From positions 1-64,000 of the forward strand of contig JANMZO010000293.1 of the NCBI GenBank assembly GCA_031383405.1: a stretch of DNA of 64,000 bases, given 5' to 3'. The notes below the pieces were generated by a model. It ran no database searches. It worked only from the letters and a program-made list of their open reading frames with translations, and was not told the origin of the DNA. This document shows positions 1 to 8,577 of the stretch, piece after piece. The translations under genes and the position numbers were made by a program. Within the stretch, counting starts at the first letter, position 1. The number at the start of each line of letters is the position of its first letter. This DNA comes from JANMZO01 sp031383405 (GTDB lineage Bacteria; Actinomycetota; Acidimicrobiia; Acidimicrobiales; JANYDT01).

Positions 1-32
1 ACACCCGGCTTGCGCTCGCGAATGGTTGCCAT
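1..32 (-). CDS. 5' end of a probable site-specific integrase, cut by the window edge
   Basis: Reading the minus strand from 32, an ATG is followed by ten codons giving MATIRERKPG before the window ends. This opening resembles the N-terminus of actinobacterial tyrosine recombinases (integrases), which often begin MATIRERRPG and continue into an Arm-binding domain. Only the first 10 residues are visible, so the call rests on N-terminal resemblance alone. It would be transcribed away from the acyl-CoA dehydrogenase, on the same strand and downstream of it. Confidence 0.4.
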   Translation of the reverse strand, partial: MATIRERKPG

Positions 33-94
33 ACCCGGCCACCATAGCGACTGGGTACGACAAGTAGGGATTGCAGTAGGGATGACTTTCAGGA

Positions 95-111
95 CGCCCC
101 ACTACGGGGCG
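95..111 (-). terminator. short GC hairpin after the acyl-CoA dehydrogenase
   Basis: CGCCCC (95-100) and GGGGCG (106-111) form a 6-bp stem with a 5-nt loop just after the stop codon of the minus-strand dehydrogenase gene. There is no clear T run, so termination is only possible. Confidence 0.35.
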
Positions 112-118
112 GACGAAA

Positions 119-1342
119 TCACTCAATCCTCAGGCCAGATATGGCTCGTGAGATAACCAGCTGCTGGATCTCGGACGTACCCTCGAAGATCGTGTGGATC
201 TTTGCGTCGCGATGCCAACGCTCCACCGGGTACTCGCGGGTGTAGCCGTAGCCACCGAGAATCTGGATCGCATCTTCGGTTACGCGCACTGCGGTCTCTG
301 AAGCCTTCCACTTGCTCATGGAGCCTTCGGCATTCTGGAAGCCACCATTTTTCGACAGCCAAGCCGCACGCCACACAAGGAGGCGTGAAGCATCGATTTC
401 CGTCGCCATACTGGCGAGCTTGAACGCAATCGCCTGGTTCATGATGATCGGGCGACCGAAAGCCTTCCGCTCCTTGGCGTATTCCAGCGAGTACTCGTAG
501 GCGGCGCGGGCAATTCCCAGAGCCTGAGCACCAACGGAGGGTCGGGTCGCCTCGAACGTAGCCATCGCCGGCTGCTTCTGACCCGTGTGGGCAGGAGCGC
601 CTGGGGCGCCCTCGCGGGCCTTGGCCAACTTGGCGTTCAGCTTGTCGCTGCCCCCGAGCAGGAATGAACCGGGAACGCGGACGTCGTCGAGAATCACTTC
701 GGCGGTGTGCGAGGCACGGATACCGTGCTTCTTGTACTTCTGCCCCATTGAAAGGCCCTTGGCCTCCTTCGGCACGATGAACGACGCTTGGCCGCGACCC
801 TTCAATACGGGGTCAACCGCCGCGACCACGACATGGATGTCAGCAATACCGCCGTTGGTGATCCACGCCTTGGTGCCGTTGATAACCCACTCGTCCTTCT
901 TCTCGTCGTACACCGCACGCGTACGCAGCGACGACACATCGGAGCCGGCATCGGGCTCCGACACGCAGAAGGCACCCAGTTTTACGTGGTTGGCATCGCC
1001 GTAGCACTGGGGCACCCACTCCATCATCTGCTCCGGAGTGCCGTTGGCCGCTATGCCGGCGGCAGCGAGGCCGGACCCCATGATCGCCATTCCGATGCCC
1101 GCGTCGCCCCAGAAGATTTCCTCGATGGCGACGGGCATGGTGAGACCGGTCGGGTCGCCCATGGCGTTCATCATGAAGTCAAGTCCGTAGAGGCCGATCT
1201 TGGCGGCTTCCTGCACGACCGGCCAAGGGAACTCCTCCCGCTCGTCCCACTCGTGGGCGACCGGTCGCACAACGTTTTCGGAGAAGTCGTGGATCCATTT
1301 TTGGAGTTGGATCTGGTCTTCGTTGAGCGAGAATTCGGCCAT
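119..1342 (-). CDS. acyl-CoA dehydrogenase
   Basis: FAD enzyme that introduces an alpha-beta double bond into acyl-CoA thioesters, passing electrons to ETF; cytoplasmic beta-oxidation or branched-chain acid breakdown. The 407-aa protein begins MAEFSLNEDQ at the ATG at 1342; the reading frame stays open upstream but that part does not look like protein of this family. The signature CVSEPDAGSD lies near residues 125-135, the FAD/substrate segment GGYGYTREYPVER follows near 360, and the catalytic-base glutamate is in IFEGTSEIQ near residue 387. A 30-residue Ala/Lys-rich insertion (about residues 228-258) is longer than usual for the family. Substrate cannot be told from the sequence. Confidence 0.95.
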   Translation of the reverse strand: MAEFSLNEDQIQLQKWIHDFSENVVRPVAHEWDEREEFPWPVVQEAAKIGLYGLDFMMNAMGDPTGLTMPVAIEEIFWGDAGIGMAIMGSGLAAAGIAANGTPEQMMEWVPQCYGDANHVKLGAFCVSEPDAGSDVSSLRTRAVYDEKKDEWVINGTKAWITNGGIADIHVVVAAVDPVLKGRGQASFIVPKEAKGLSMGQKYKKHGIRASHTAEVILDDVRVPGSFLLGGSDKLNAKLAKAREGAPGAPAHTGQKQPAMATFEATRPSVGAQALGIARAAYEYSLEYAKERKAFGRPIIMNQAIAFKLASMATEIDASRLLVWRAAWLSKNGGFQNAEGSMSKWKASETAVRVTEDAIQILGGYGYTREYPVERWHRDAKIHTIFEGTSEIQQLVISRAISGLRIE

Positions 1343-1465
1343 GGCAGCGGGACTCCTAGAGCAAGGTTTGGCGGACAGCACGATGAGCGGTGCACGACAG
1401 AGATGCACGCCCGGCACACCCCATCGGTCAAACTCACCGCTTACTTTAGCAAGCACCACGAGATA

Positions 1466-1483
1466 CCCGAGCAAACGCTCGGG
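1466..1483. terminator. hairpin between the MFS gene and the acyl-CoA dehydrogenase
   Basis: CCCGAGC (1466-1472), loop AAAC, GCTCGGG (1477-1483): a perfect 7-bp stem lying between the end of the minus-strand MFS gene and the start of the dehydrogenase. It could stop MFS transcripts before the dehydrogenase promoter. T-rich sequence follows only on the plus strand. Confidence 0.45.
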
Positions 1484-1574
1484 AATTCTTTCGAAGATCG
1501 GGTGCCAATTCTTGGGCCCCCGCCATAACAGATCGCACTCAATCACGTCCCAATCCGACTCCAAAACCCCGTGT

Positions 1575-2846
1575 CTAACTCGGAGCGGGCGGCACCACGC
1601 GATCGAAGGAGGGAACCCCTCGCGCAAGAACGGCCGCGACGGCGAACAACAACGCGGCGCCGAACATCGGAACCCGCACGCCGATGTGGTCAAAGGCGAA
1701 GCCGGCCACGAGCGGTCCCGCCACGCGGGCGGCACTCGACCACGACTGCTGAACACCCAGCACAGCACCCCGTGACTCCGGAGCGATCCGGTTTGCGACG
1801 GCCGACTGGGTCGTGGGGGAAACCACACCCTGACCCAACGCGATGAGCAGGATCGAGGGAACCAGCAACCACCAATTCGTCGTAAAGGCAAGGAGGAGCA
1901 GCCCTCCGGTGGTCAGCCACAGCCCACCCCGCAACAGAAGTCCTTCGCCGAAACGTTCGTTCGCCGGTCGAATCAAGCCGCCCTGCACCGCGCTCAAGAA
2001 CACGCCTATCACCACGAACGCCAGAGCCGCGGTTGTCTGCGTAAAGCCGATACGGCGTTGGCCGTAGATGGAGAACATGTTCTCAAATCCCGAGAATGCG
2101 AAAACCGCCAAAACACTTACCGCAAGGACCCGGGGCAGCGAGTTCTCCCTCCAGCTTCGGGCAAGCCGGAGATCGGACCCGTCGGGAGTTGCGGCCTCGG
2201 CTGCAGCCAAACCACGGGTTTCCGGAAGCCGGACAATGGCCGCAACCGTGTTGGCGGCGGCAATCGCCGCGGCCACGAAAAACGGGGCTCGAGGACCGCC
2301 CAGAAACGAGGCCAACCCGCCGATCGCCGGGCCGATCGTGAATCCGATTCCGAATGCCGCGCCCAGCATTCCGAGGAGCTGTGCCCTTCGGTGGGGTGGC
2401 GCAATGTCAGACACTGACGCCTGTGCAACACCAACCGTCGCGCCTGATGCGCCGTCGAACGCCCTGGCCGCGACCAGCATCCAGAGTGACGTGGAAAAAC
2501 CAGTCGCCAACGATGCCACGGTGGTACCTAGCAAGGACGCAACCAGGACCGGCTTGCGTCCGATCCGATCGGAGAGCCGTCCGATCGGTCGGGCTACAAG
2601 AAACTGAGCGGCCGAGAACGCCGAACCGATCACACCAACCATGAGACCGGAAGCGCCAAAGCGGTCACGGGCGAAAGGTCCGAGAACTGGAATCGCCACA
2701 CCAAATCCGATGAGATCAATGACGACCGTGGTCCAGAGCACAAAAAACCCCTTAGGGAGGGGCTCACGAGACGTGTTCTTCGACTTCTTTGAAGATTCCC
2801 CGGTGCCGGCACGCGACTCGTCGACATCAGAAGGGCCTGCGGACAC
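1575..2846 (-). CDS. MFS drug/proton antiporter-like transporter
   Basis: Twelve-helix major facilitator in the inner membrane, of the TetA/multidrug exporter type (DHA1). The first helix has the pattern FFVLWTTVVIDLIGFGVAIP, the loop-2 motif reads GRLSDRIGRKPVL, and helix 5 carries GFTIGPAIGG (antiporter motif C-like). The frame is open back to a GTG at 2990, but that start overlaps a 12-bp palindrome, so I chose the GTG at 2846, which leaves a Ser/Lys-rich N-terminal tail of about 30 residues and a 423-aa protein. The start remains uncertain. Substrate unknown. It reads toward the acyl-CoA dehydrogenase, separated by a hairpin. Confidence 0.85.
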   Translation of the reverse strand: MSAGPSDVDESRAGTGESSKKSKNTSREPLPKGFFVLWTTVVIDLIGFGVAIPVLGPFARDRFGASGLMVGVIGSAFSAAQFLVARPIGRLSDRIGRKPVLVASLLGTTVASLATGFSTSLWMLVAARAFDGASGATVGVAQASVSDIAPPHRRAQLLGMLGAAFGIGFTIGPAIGGLASFLGGPRAPFFVAAAIAAANTVAAIVRLPETRGLAAAEAATPDGSDLRLARSWRENSLPRVLAVSVLAVFAFSGFENMFSIYGQRRIGFTQTTAALAFVVIGVFLSAVQGGLIRPANERFGEGLLLRGGLWLTTGGLLLLAFTTNWWLLVPSILLIALGQGVVSPTTQSAVANRIAPESRGAVLGVQQSWSSAARVAGPLVAGFAFDHIGVRVPMFGAALLFAVAAVLARGVPSFDRVVPPAPS

Positions 2847-2989
2847 GGTCTGACACGCTAATGCCGATCCTGATGGATCCGTTTCGCTCGGCGTGCCACG
2901 CGCCGTTCGCAAAGCGGCCGGTGTGGCGCGACGCTCGGATAGGCCACCCAGCACAAATGTCGCGGCAGAATCCGACGGCGCCGAATGCA

Positions 2990-3015
2990 CTGAGCCGGCC
3001 CGTGGGCCGGCTCAG
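2990..3015. terminator. 12-bp perfect palindromic hairpin downstream of cspA
   Basis: CTGAGCCGGCCC (2990-3001) and GGGCCGGCTCAG (3004-3015) are exact inverted repeats. The hairpin lies just past the stop of the minus-strand cold-shock gene and before the MFS gene, where a terminator is expected. There is no U tract after it. Confidence 0.6.
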
Positions 3016-3112
3016 ATACGGAATCGAAAATTGCAGCTCCGGGGGGACGCGCCTGAACGGTGTACCTGAACGGATCTGGGGGTCAAACCGGGCGCTGAGC
3101 GCCCCTTTCAAA

Positions 3113-3316
3113 TCAGGCGGGACGGACGTTCGTTGCCTGCAGACCCTTTGGGCCCTGCTGCACTTCGAACTCGACTGTCTCGCCTTCCTCAAGCGTACGG
3201 TATCCCTGCTTCTGAATAGCCGTGTGGTGCACGAACACATCAGGAGATCCGTCTGGCTGCGAGAGGAACCCGAAGCCCTTCTCTGCGTTAAACCATTTCA
3301 CTGTTCCGGTCGCCAT
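3113..3316 (-). CDS. CspA-family cold-shock protein
   Basis: Single cold-shock domain of 67 residues that binds single-stranded RNA/DNA and melts RNA structure. It begins MATGTVKWFNAEKGFGFL, with RNP1 KGFGFL and RNP2 VFVHH both intact, and ends TNVRPA as usual in the family. The ATG at 3316 is preceded by a purine-rich AAGGGGG ribosome site at the normal distance. It is divergent from cysS, with a 250-bp region between them; an 8-bp inverted repeat encloses the ribosome site and may control translation (separate entry). Confidence 0.97.
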   Translation of the reverse strand: MATGTVKWFNAEKGFGFLSQPDGSPDVFVHHTAIQKQGYRTLEEGETVEFEVQQGPKGLQATNVRPA

Positions 3317-3356
3317 AGTGGCGGCCCCCTTTGTTGCTTGGGCGTTGTCGCCACTA
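3316..3356 (-). promoter_or_regulatory. possible RNA hairpin over the cspA ribosome-binding site
   Basis: TAGTGGCG (3316-3323) and CGCCACTA (3349-3356) are perfect 8-bp inverted repeats. In the minus-strand transcript they would fold a stem whose loop holds the AAGGGGG ribosome site and whose lower arm reaches the start codon. Cold-shock mRNAs are known to use 5'-UTR structures as temperature switches; this role here is inference. Confidence 0.4.
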
Positions 3357-3567
3357 CTAAAGAACGAGACGCGAACCTGACCGATGAACCGCTCAGAAAA
3401 CTTGCCTCGAACCGCACGTTAACACCTCCAAATCTGCCGCGCCATGGCCTCCATCGGAGTCTCAAAACGTGCGGCTGAACCCATCAGACCGAGTTTCGAC
3501 TCAGTCTCCGCCCCTCCAGCAAAAGAGCCCCAGGAACCCTCCGGCCCGCTCTACGCTTTCGCGTGAC

Positions 3568-4947
3568 ATGACACTTACGATCTATGACACCTGGACCCGC
3601 TCGCAACGGGAGTTCGTTCCCCTCGTACCCGGCGAGGTGGGCCTCTACACGTGCGGGCCGACCGTCTACAACTACGTTCACATCGGCAACCTGCGCAGCT
3701 ACATCTTCGAAGACGGCCTTGTGCGGGTGTTGAAGCTCAATGGCTACAACGTCAAACACGTAATGAACATCACCGATGTCGGCCACCTCGCCTCCGATGC
3801 CGACGAGGGCGAAGACAAAATGGAAGCTGGATCCCGACGCACCGGTCAAAGCGCCTGGGAGATCGCGGAGATGTACACCGCAGCGTTCAAAGACGACCTC
3901 GCGGCACTGAACATCAACGAGCCGACCATCTGGTGCAAGGCGACCGACACCATCCCCGAACAGATCGCTTTCGTGCAGAAGATCGAGGCGGCCGGCTTCT
4001 CCTACACCACGTCCGATGGCGTCTACTTCGACACCTCCAAACAGCCGGGCTACGGGCACCTCGGTCGGCTCGACATCGCGGGCCTCCGGGGCGGCGAACG
4101 GGTCGATCTCGGCGAGAAGCGAAACCACACCGACTACGCCCTCTGGAAGTTCTCGTCCCCTAAGGAACAGCGGCAGATGGAATGGGACTCACCGTGGGGC
4201 CGCGGGTTTCCCGGCTGGCATATCGAGTGCTCGGCCATGGCCCGTATGTATCTGGGTGATCTATTCGACATCCATTGCGGCGGCGAGGACCACATCTCCG
4301 TCCACCACACCAACGAGATCTCCCAGACCGAAGCGGCATACGGCACCCGGCTGTCGAACTACTGGATGCACGGGTATTTTCTACAGTTCAATAGCACCAA
4401 AATGTCCAAGTCGACCGGCGAGTTCCTGCGTTTGCAGCTTCTGCGCGACAGGGAATACGACCCGCTCGCCTACCGGTTCATGATGCTCACCGGTCATTAC
4501 CGCACACAGATGGACTTCTTCTGGGAGGCACTGGATGCAGCATCGACTGCGCTCGGCCGACTGCGAACGTTGACCTACGCGCTCGGACCAGCCGGTTCCG
4601 CGCTGGCAGACGCGTCCTTCGTGGAGCGCTGGATGGCGCGGCTCAACGACGACCTCAACTTCCCGCAAGCCGTCGCATTACTATGGGAACTTACGAAATC
4701 CGATCTTCCGGCCGACGTGAAGAAGGCCACCATCCTCCACTTCGACGAGGCGTTCGGCCTGCGGTTGGCCGCATGGGAACCCGATGTGGTCGACGTTCCC
4801 GCAGGCGTGCGAGAGCTGGCCGACCACCGTTGGGGGGCCCGCAACGCAAAGGACTGGGCTGAGGCCGACCGGCTCAGGGCGCTGCTGACCGCAGCCGGCT
4901 GGTCCATGAAAGACGGCAAAGAGGGATACGAACTCACTCCTCTCTGA
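3568..4947 (+). CDS. cysS: cysteinyl-tRNA synthetase
   Basis: Class I synthetase that charges tRNA-Cys with cysteine in the cytoplasm. The ATG at 3568 gives 459 aa, the usual length; upstream in-frame codons are not family-like. The N-terminus holds LYTCGPTVYNYVHIGN, with the zinc-binding Cys at residue 29 and the HIGH-type signature HIGN at 38-41. The zinc-site segment GWHIECSAM and HCGGEDH follow, and KMSKS is present near residue 278. In many actinobacteria cysS lies between ispF and rlmB; here it stands beside valS instead, with an 11-bp hairpin between them. MshC, the mycothiol paralogue, is ruled out by the full length and the CGPTVYNYVHIGN form. Confidence 0.97.
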   Translation: MTLTIYDTWTRSQREFVPLVPGEVGLYTCGPTVYNYVHIGNLRSYIFEDGLVRVLKLNGYNVKHVMNITDVGHLASDADEGEDKMEAGSRRTGQSAWEIAEMYTAAFKDDLAALNINEPTIWCKATDTIPEQIAFVQKIEAAGFSYTTSDGVYFDTSKQPGYGHLGRLDIAGLRGGERVDLGEKRNHTDYALWKFSSPKEQRQMEWDSPWGRGFPGWHIECSAMARMYLGDLFDIHCGGEDHISVHHTNEISQTEAAYGTRLSNYWMHGYFLQFNSTKMSKSTGEFLRLQLLRDREYDPLAYRFMMLTGHYRTQMDFFWEALDAASTALGRLRTLTYALGPAGSALADASFVERWMARLNDDLNFPQAVALLWELTKSDLPADVKKATILHFDEAFGLRLAAWEPDVVDVPAGVRELADHRWGARNAKDWAEADRLRALLTAAGWSMKDGKEGYELTPL

Positions 4948-4953
4948 TGCGAT

Positions 4954-4983
4954 CTGCACCGCAATCAGCCGGTTGCGGTGCAG
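4954..4983 (+). terminator. 11-bp hairpin after cysS
   Basis: CTGCACCGCAA (4954-4964), an 8-nt loop and TTGCGGTGCAG (4973-4983) form a perfect 11-bp stem right after the cysS stop codon. No T run follows, so it may be a terminator or a mere stabiliser of the 3' end. Confidence 0.5.
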
Positions 4984-5103
4984 GTGACGCTGAAGACCCC
5001 AGCGGGGTTCCCGGGAACGGGTAACCACGTGGTGCGGAGCCGGCACGAACCCCGTGAAAATCGACACGCCGGGTCCCACGCGGGCCGGTAGCCTTGACGC
5101 CCT

Positions 5104-7656
5104 ATGGCAGCGAGCGTTCCCGAGAAACCTTCCCTCGACGGGGTCGAACAGAAGTGGTCCGAGGCTTGGGAGTCGCTGGGCGTATACAACTTCGACCGGT
5201 CCACGACCCGGGATCAGGTGTACTCGATCGATACACCCCCGCCTACGGCGAGTGGATCCCTGCACATCGGTCACGTATTCAGCTATACGCACACCGACAC
5301 GATCGCCCGCTACCAGCGCATGCGGGGTAAAAACGTCTTCTACCCAATGGGCTGGGATGACAACGGCCTTCCGACCGAGCGACGCGTCCAGAACTACTAC
5401 GGCGTCTCTTGCGATCCGTCCCTCCCGTACGACCCCACGTTCCGCCCACCGGCAGAGCCACCAAAGCAGGCCATCCCGATCAGCCGGCCGAACTTCATCG
5501 CGCTTTGCGACGAGCTGACCAAAGAAGACGAGAAGGCCTTCGAGGCGCTGTTCCGCCGCCTCGGGCTGTCGGTCGACTGGAGCCTGCAATACGCAACAAT
5601 CGACACCCGTTCCCGTCGCGCGTCGCAGCGCGCCTTCCTCCGCAACCTGGCCCGCGGGGAGGCCTATTCGCAAGATGCTCCGACGCTCTGGGACGTCGAC
5701 TACAAAACGGCGGTGGCCCAGGCCGAACTGGAAGAGCGTGAACGACCAGCCGCCTACCACGCACTTGCGTTCCACAAGACCGACGGCAGCGGCGACATCG
5801 TCATCGAAACGACGCGGCCCGAGTTACTCCCGGCGTGCGTTGCGCTCGTCGCGCATCCCGACGATGAGCGCTTCAAGTCCCACTTCAACACAACGGTCCG
5901 CATTCCACTTTTCGATGTCGAGGTCCCCGTCCTGGCCCACTCACTCGCGCAACCCGACAAGGGTTCCGGAGTGGCCATGATCTGTACATTCGGCGACACG
6001 ACAGACGTCACCTGGTGGCGTGAACTCAACCTTCCAACCCGGGCCATCGTCGGGCGCGACGGCCGGATCATCTCCGACGCGCCAACCGTGATCACCAGCG
6101 AACGCGGGATTGCCAACTACGCGGAACTGGCCGGCAAATCGGTGAAGCAGGCCCAGACCCGCATCGTTGAACTTCTCGGCCAAAGCGGCGAAATGCTCGG
6201 CGAGCCGAAAGCCATCACCCACCCGGTCAAGTTTTACGAAAAAGGCGACCGGCCGCTCGAGATTGTTGCGAGCCGCCAGTGGTACATCCGAAACGGGGGG
6301 CGCGAAGAAGCGGTCCGTGCCGAGATGCAGAAACGCGGTCGCGAACTCAACTGGGTGCCGGAGTTCATGTGGCACCGTTACGAGAACTGGGTCGGCGGTC
6401 TCAACGGTGACTGGCTCATCAGCCGTCAGCGGTTCTTCGGTGTCCCGATCCCACTCTGGTACGCCCTCGATACCGACGGTGAGCCGAGGTTCGAGACCCC
6501 GCTGGTACCTTCAGAAGCGCGGCTACCGATCGATCCTTCGACCGACGTTCCTGATGGCTACACCGAAGATCAGCGTGGGAAACCCGAAGGTTTCAGCGGC
6601 GATCCCGATATCTTCGACACCTGGGCCACGTCGTCGCTGACTCCCGAGATCGCAGGAGGGTGGGAAGAAGACAACGACCTGTTCAACCGTGTCTTCCCGA
6701 TGGACCTGCGCCCTCAAGGCCACGACATCATCCGCACCTGGCTTTTCTCGACCGTCGTGCGATCGCATTTCGAGCATGGCAGCGTGCCATGGCACAACGC
6801 CGCCCTGTCGGGTTGGATTCTCGACCCGGATCGCAAGAAGATGGGAAAGTCGAAGGGCAACGCCGTCACACCGCTCTCCATGCTCGAAGAACATGGTTCC
6901 GATGCGATCCGGTACTGGGCCGCCAGTGGCCGACCCGGAGTCGACACGGCGCTCGATCCGGCCCAGATGAAGATCGGTCGCAAGCTGGCAATCAAGATGC
7001 TCAACGCCACAAAATTCGTGCTCGGTATCCTCGGCGAATCGGATGCACCGCCGATCTCGGCTATCACCGCGCCGGTCGATCAGGCCCTGTTGAAGAAACT
7101 CGGTGTACTTATCGATGAGGCCACCAAGGCGTTCGACGCCTACGACTACGCAAGAGCACTTGAGAAGGCCGAATCCTTCTTCTGGTTCTTCTGCGACGAC
7201 TATGTCGAACTTGTCAAGGGTCGGGCTTACGGTCAACAGGGCGACGCCGCCGGAGCAAGCGCCAAGGCGGCCCTGGCGACAACTCTCAACGTTCTCCAAC
7301 GTCTCTTCGCCCCGATCGTGCCGTTCGTGACGGAGGAGATCTGGTCATGGTGGCAAGCCGGTTCCGTCCATGCGCAATCCTGGCCGACCTCAGGCGACGT
7401 GAGCGTGGGCAATGTTGGTGACCTCCTGGTCCTCGATGTTGCGAGCAACACACTCATGGCCGCCCGACGCGCCAAGACGGAAGCGAAGCGGTCGATGCGG
7501 ACCGAAATCGCGCTCATGAAAGTCACCGATTCAACGGCACGTCTGGCCGCGCTACGGCTCGTCGAAGCCGACCTTCGGGAGGCCGGCGCTATCACCGCTC
7601 TCGAACTCTCCGAGGGCGAGTTCTGCTACACGGTGGTTCTGGCCGACCCTGTGTAG
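5104..7656 (+). CDS. valS: valyl-tRNA synthetase
   Basis: Class I synthetase that charges tRNA-Val and edits misactivated threonine. The 850-aa protein has TPPPTASGSLHIGH with HIGH at residues 54-57, the following MGWDDNGLPTERRVQ block typical of the valS type found in actinobacteria, an editing domain in the middle (ETTRPELLPACVALVAHP), DTWATSSLTPEI, and the KMSKS-equivalent KKMGKSKGN near 579. The C-terminal anticodon-binding domain is present. It follows cysS by 156 bp on the same strand and may have its own promoter. Confidence 0.97.
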   Translation: MAASVPEKPSLDGVEQKWSEAWESLGVYNFDRSTTRDQVYSIDTPPPTASGSLHIGHVFSYTHTDTIARYQRMRGKNVFYPMGWDDNGLPTERRVQNYYGVSCDPSLPYDPTFRPPAEPPKQAIPISRPNFIALCDELTKEDEKAFEALFRRLGLSVDWSLQYATIDTRSRRASQRAFLRNLARGEAYSQDAPTLWDVDYKTAVAQAELEERERPAAYHALAFHKTDGSGDIVIETTRPELLPACVALVAHPDDERFKSHFNTTVRIPLFDVEVPVLAHSLAQPDKGSGVAMICTFGDTTDVTWWRELNLPTRAIVGRDGRIISDAPTVITSERGIANYAELAGKSVKQAQTRIVELLGQSGEMLGEPKAITHPVKFYEKGDRPLEIVASRQWYIRNGGREEAVRAEMQKRGRELNWVPEFMWHRYENWVGGLNGDWLISRQRFFGVPIPLWYALDTDGEPRFETPLVPSEARLPIDPSTDVPDGYTEDQRGKPEGFSGDPDIFDTWATSSLTPEIAGGWEEDNDLFNRVFPMDLRPQGHDIIRTWLFSTVVRSHFEHGSVPWHNAALSGWILDPDRKKMGKSKGNAVTPLSMLEEHGSDAIRYWAASGRPGVDTALDPAQMKIGRKLAIKMLNATKFVLGILGESDAPPISAITAPVDQALLKKLGVLIDEATKAFDAYDYARALEKAESFFWFFCDDYVELVKGRAYGQQGDAAGASAKAALATTLNVLQRLFAPIVPFVTEEIWSWWQAGSVHAQSWPTSGDVSVGNVGDLLVLDVASNTLMAARRAKTEAKRSMRTEIALMKVTDSTARLAALRLVEADLREAGAITALELSEGEFCYTVVLADPV

Positions 7657-7700
7657 GGTTGTTTAGGGTTACGTAAGTTTGCACCCGATAGATTTCTGGC

Positions 7701-8534
7701 ATGCAGAAGGACCAGGGCGAAAGCCGCCGCACCACCACGAGCTACACCGTTACCGATGAGGAACGCGACCGTTTCCGTCGCGACGGCTTCGTTCATCTCC
7801 AAAGTGTTCTTTCCGAAGACGAAGTGCTGGCGATCGAGCGCGTCTACGACGCATTCCTGCGTCGTGAGATCGCCGTCGAAGGTAAAGATTTCAACGATAT
7901 GACCACGGGCGAGCACGGCACCGACCCGAAGGGCTACGCAATTGTCAACGTGATGCTTCCGAGGCGCTACTACCCAGCTTGGCAAGACAACGTCTTCGAA
8001 GTCCGCGCCCGTTCGATTGCTGAACAGCTGTGTGGAGAAGGTATGACCATCGACTTCGACCAGCTTCTGGCCAAGAGTCCGAACAAACCTGAAGCGGTCT
8101 TTCACTGGCACCAGGACCAGGCGTACTGGATCGATACCGACGATCGCCGAACAGCCACCTGCTGGCTCGCGGTCGAAGACTCGACCCTCGCCAACGGTTG
8201 CATGCAGTTCCTTGCCGGAAGCCACCACGAGCCGATCCGACCCCACCGTCCGTTGCACGCGGACCGGACAATGAGCCACACATTGCTCACCGATCTGCAC
8301 GAAGGTGACACGGTTACTGCTGTACCGATTCGCCGCGGCGACATCACCGTCCACAATGAAGGCGTGCTGCACGGCTCCGGTGGCAATACCACCGGCGACA
8401 GCTACCGCAAGGCCTACATTGTTGCGCTCCGAAGCACGTCGACCGTCGAAAGGGAACGGGCGATGGGTTTCACGCACTCGCACAACGACGCGAACGAAGT
8501 TCTGACTCAAGTCGATGGTTTGCACGCGACCTGA
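7701..8534 (+). CDS. phytanoyl-CoA dioxygenase (PhyH) family protein
   Basis: Predicted Fe(II)/2-oxoglutarate-dependent oxygenase of 277 aa. The iron-binding triad is visible as HWHQD near residues 134-139 (His and Asp) and a distal His in HGSGG near 224; an Arg for 2-oxoglutarate binding is in SYRKAYIVALRS. The double-stranded beta-helix core fits the PhyH family, which hydroxylates acyl-CoAs, quorum signals or natural products. The substrate is not predictable. It stands alone, 44 bp after valS and convergent with the next gene. Confidence 0.85.
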   Translation: MQKDQGESRRTTTSYTVTDEERDRFRRDGFVHLQSVLSEDEVLAIERVYDAFLRREIAVEGKDFNDMTTGEHGTDPKGYAIVNVMLPRRYYPAWQDNVFEVRARSIAEQLCGEGMTIDFDQLLAKSPNKPEAVFHWHQDQAYWIDTDDRRTATCWLAVEDSTLANGCMQFLAGSHHEPIRPHRPLHADRTMSHTLLTDLHEGDTVTAVPIRRGDITVHNEGVLHGSGGNTTGDSYRKAYIVALRSTSTVERERAMGFTHSHNDANEVLTQVDGLHAT

Positions 8535-8549
8535 GGCGGGCATCATTAG

Positions 8550-8561
8550 TATGTATACATA
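8550..8561. repeat. 12-bp AT-rich palindrome between convergent genes
   Basis: TATGTATACATA is a perfect 12-bp palindrome in the 43-bp gap between the PhyH gene and the secreted-protein gene. It is AT-rich in a GC-rich neighbourhood. It has no loop, so it is more like a protein-binding site than a terminator; its role is unknown. Confidence 0.35.
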
Positions 8562-8577
8562 TCTAGCAGGCCGCGCG

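Noticed and set aside
1343..1891. Upstream extension of the acyl-CoA dehydrogenase frame
   Set aside because: It overlaps the end of the MFS gene and is Arg/Pro/Ser-rich without family similarity; the ATG at 1342 fits the family start.
2990..2992. GTG start for the MFS gene at 2990
   Set aside because: It overlaps the 12-bp palindrome that probably ends cspA transcripts, and the extra 48 residues are low-complexity.
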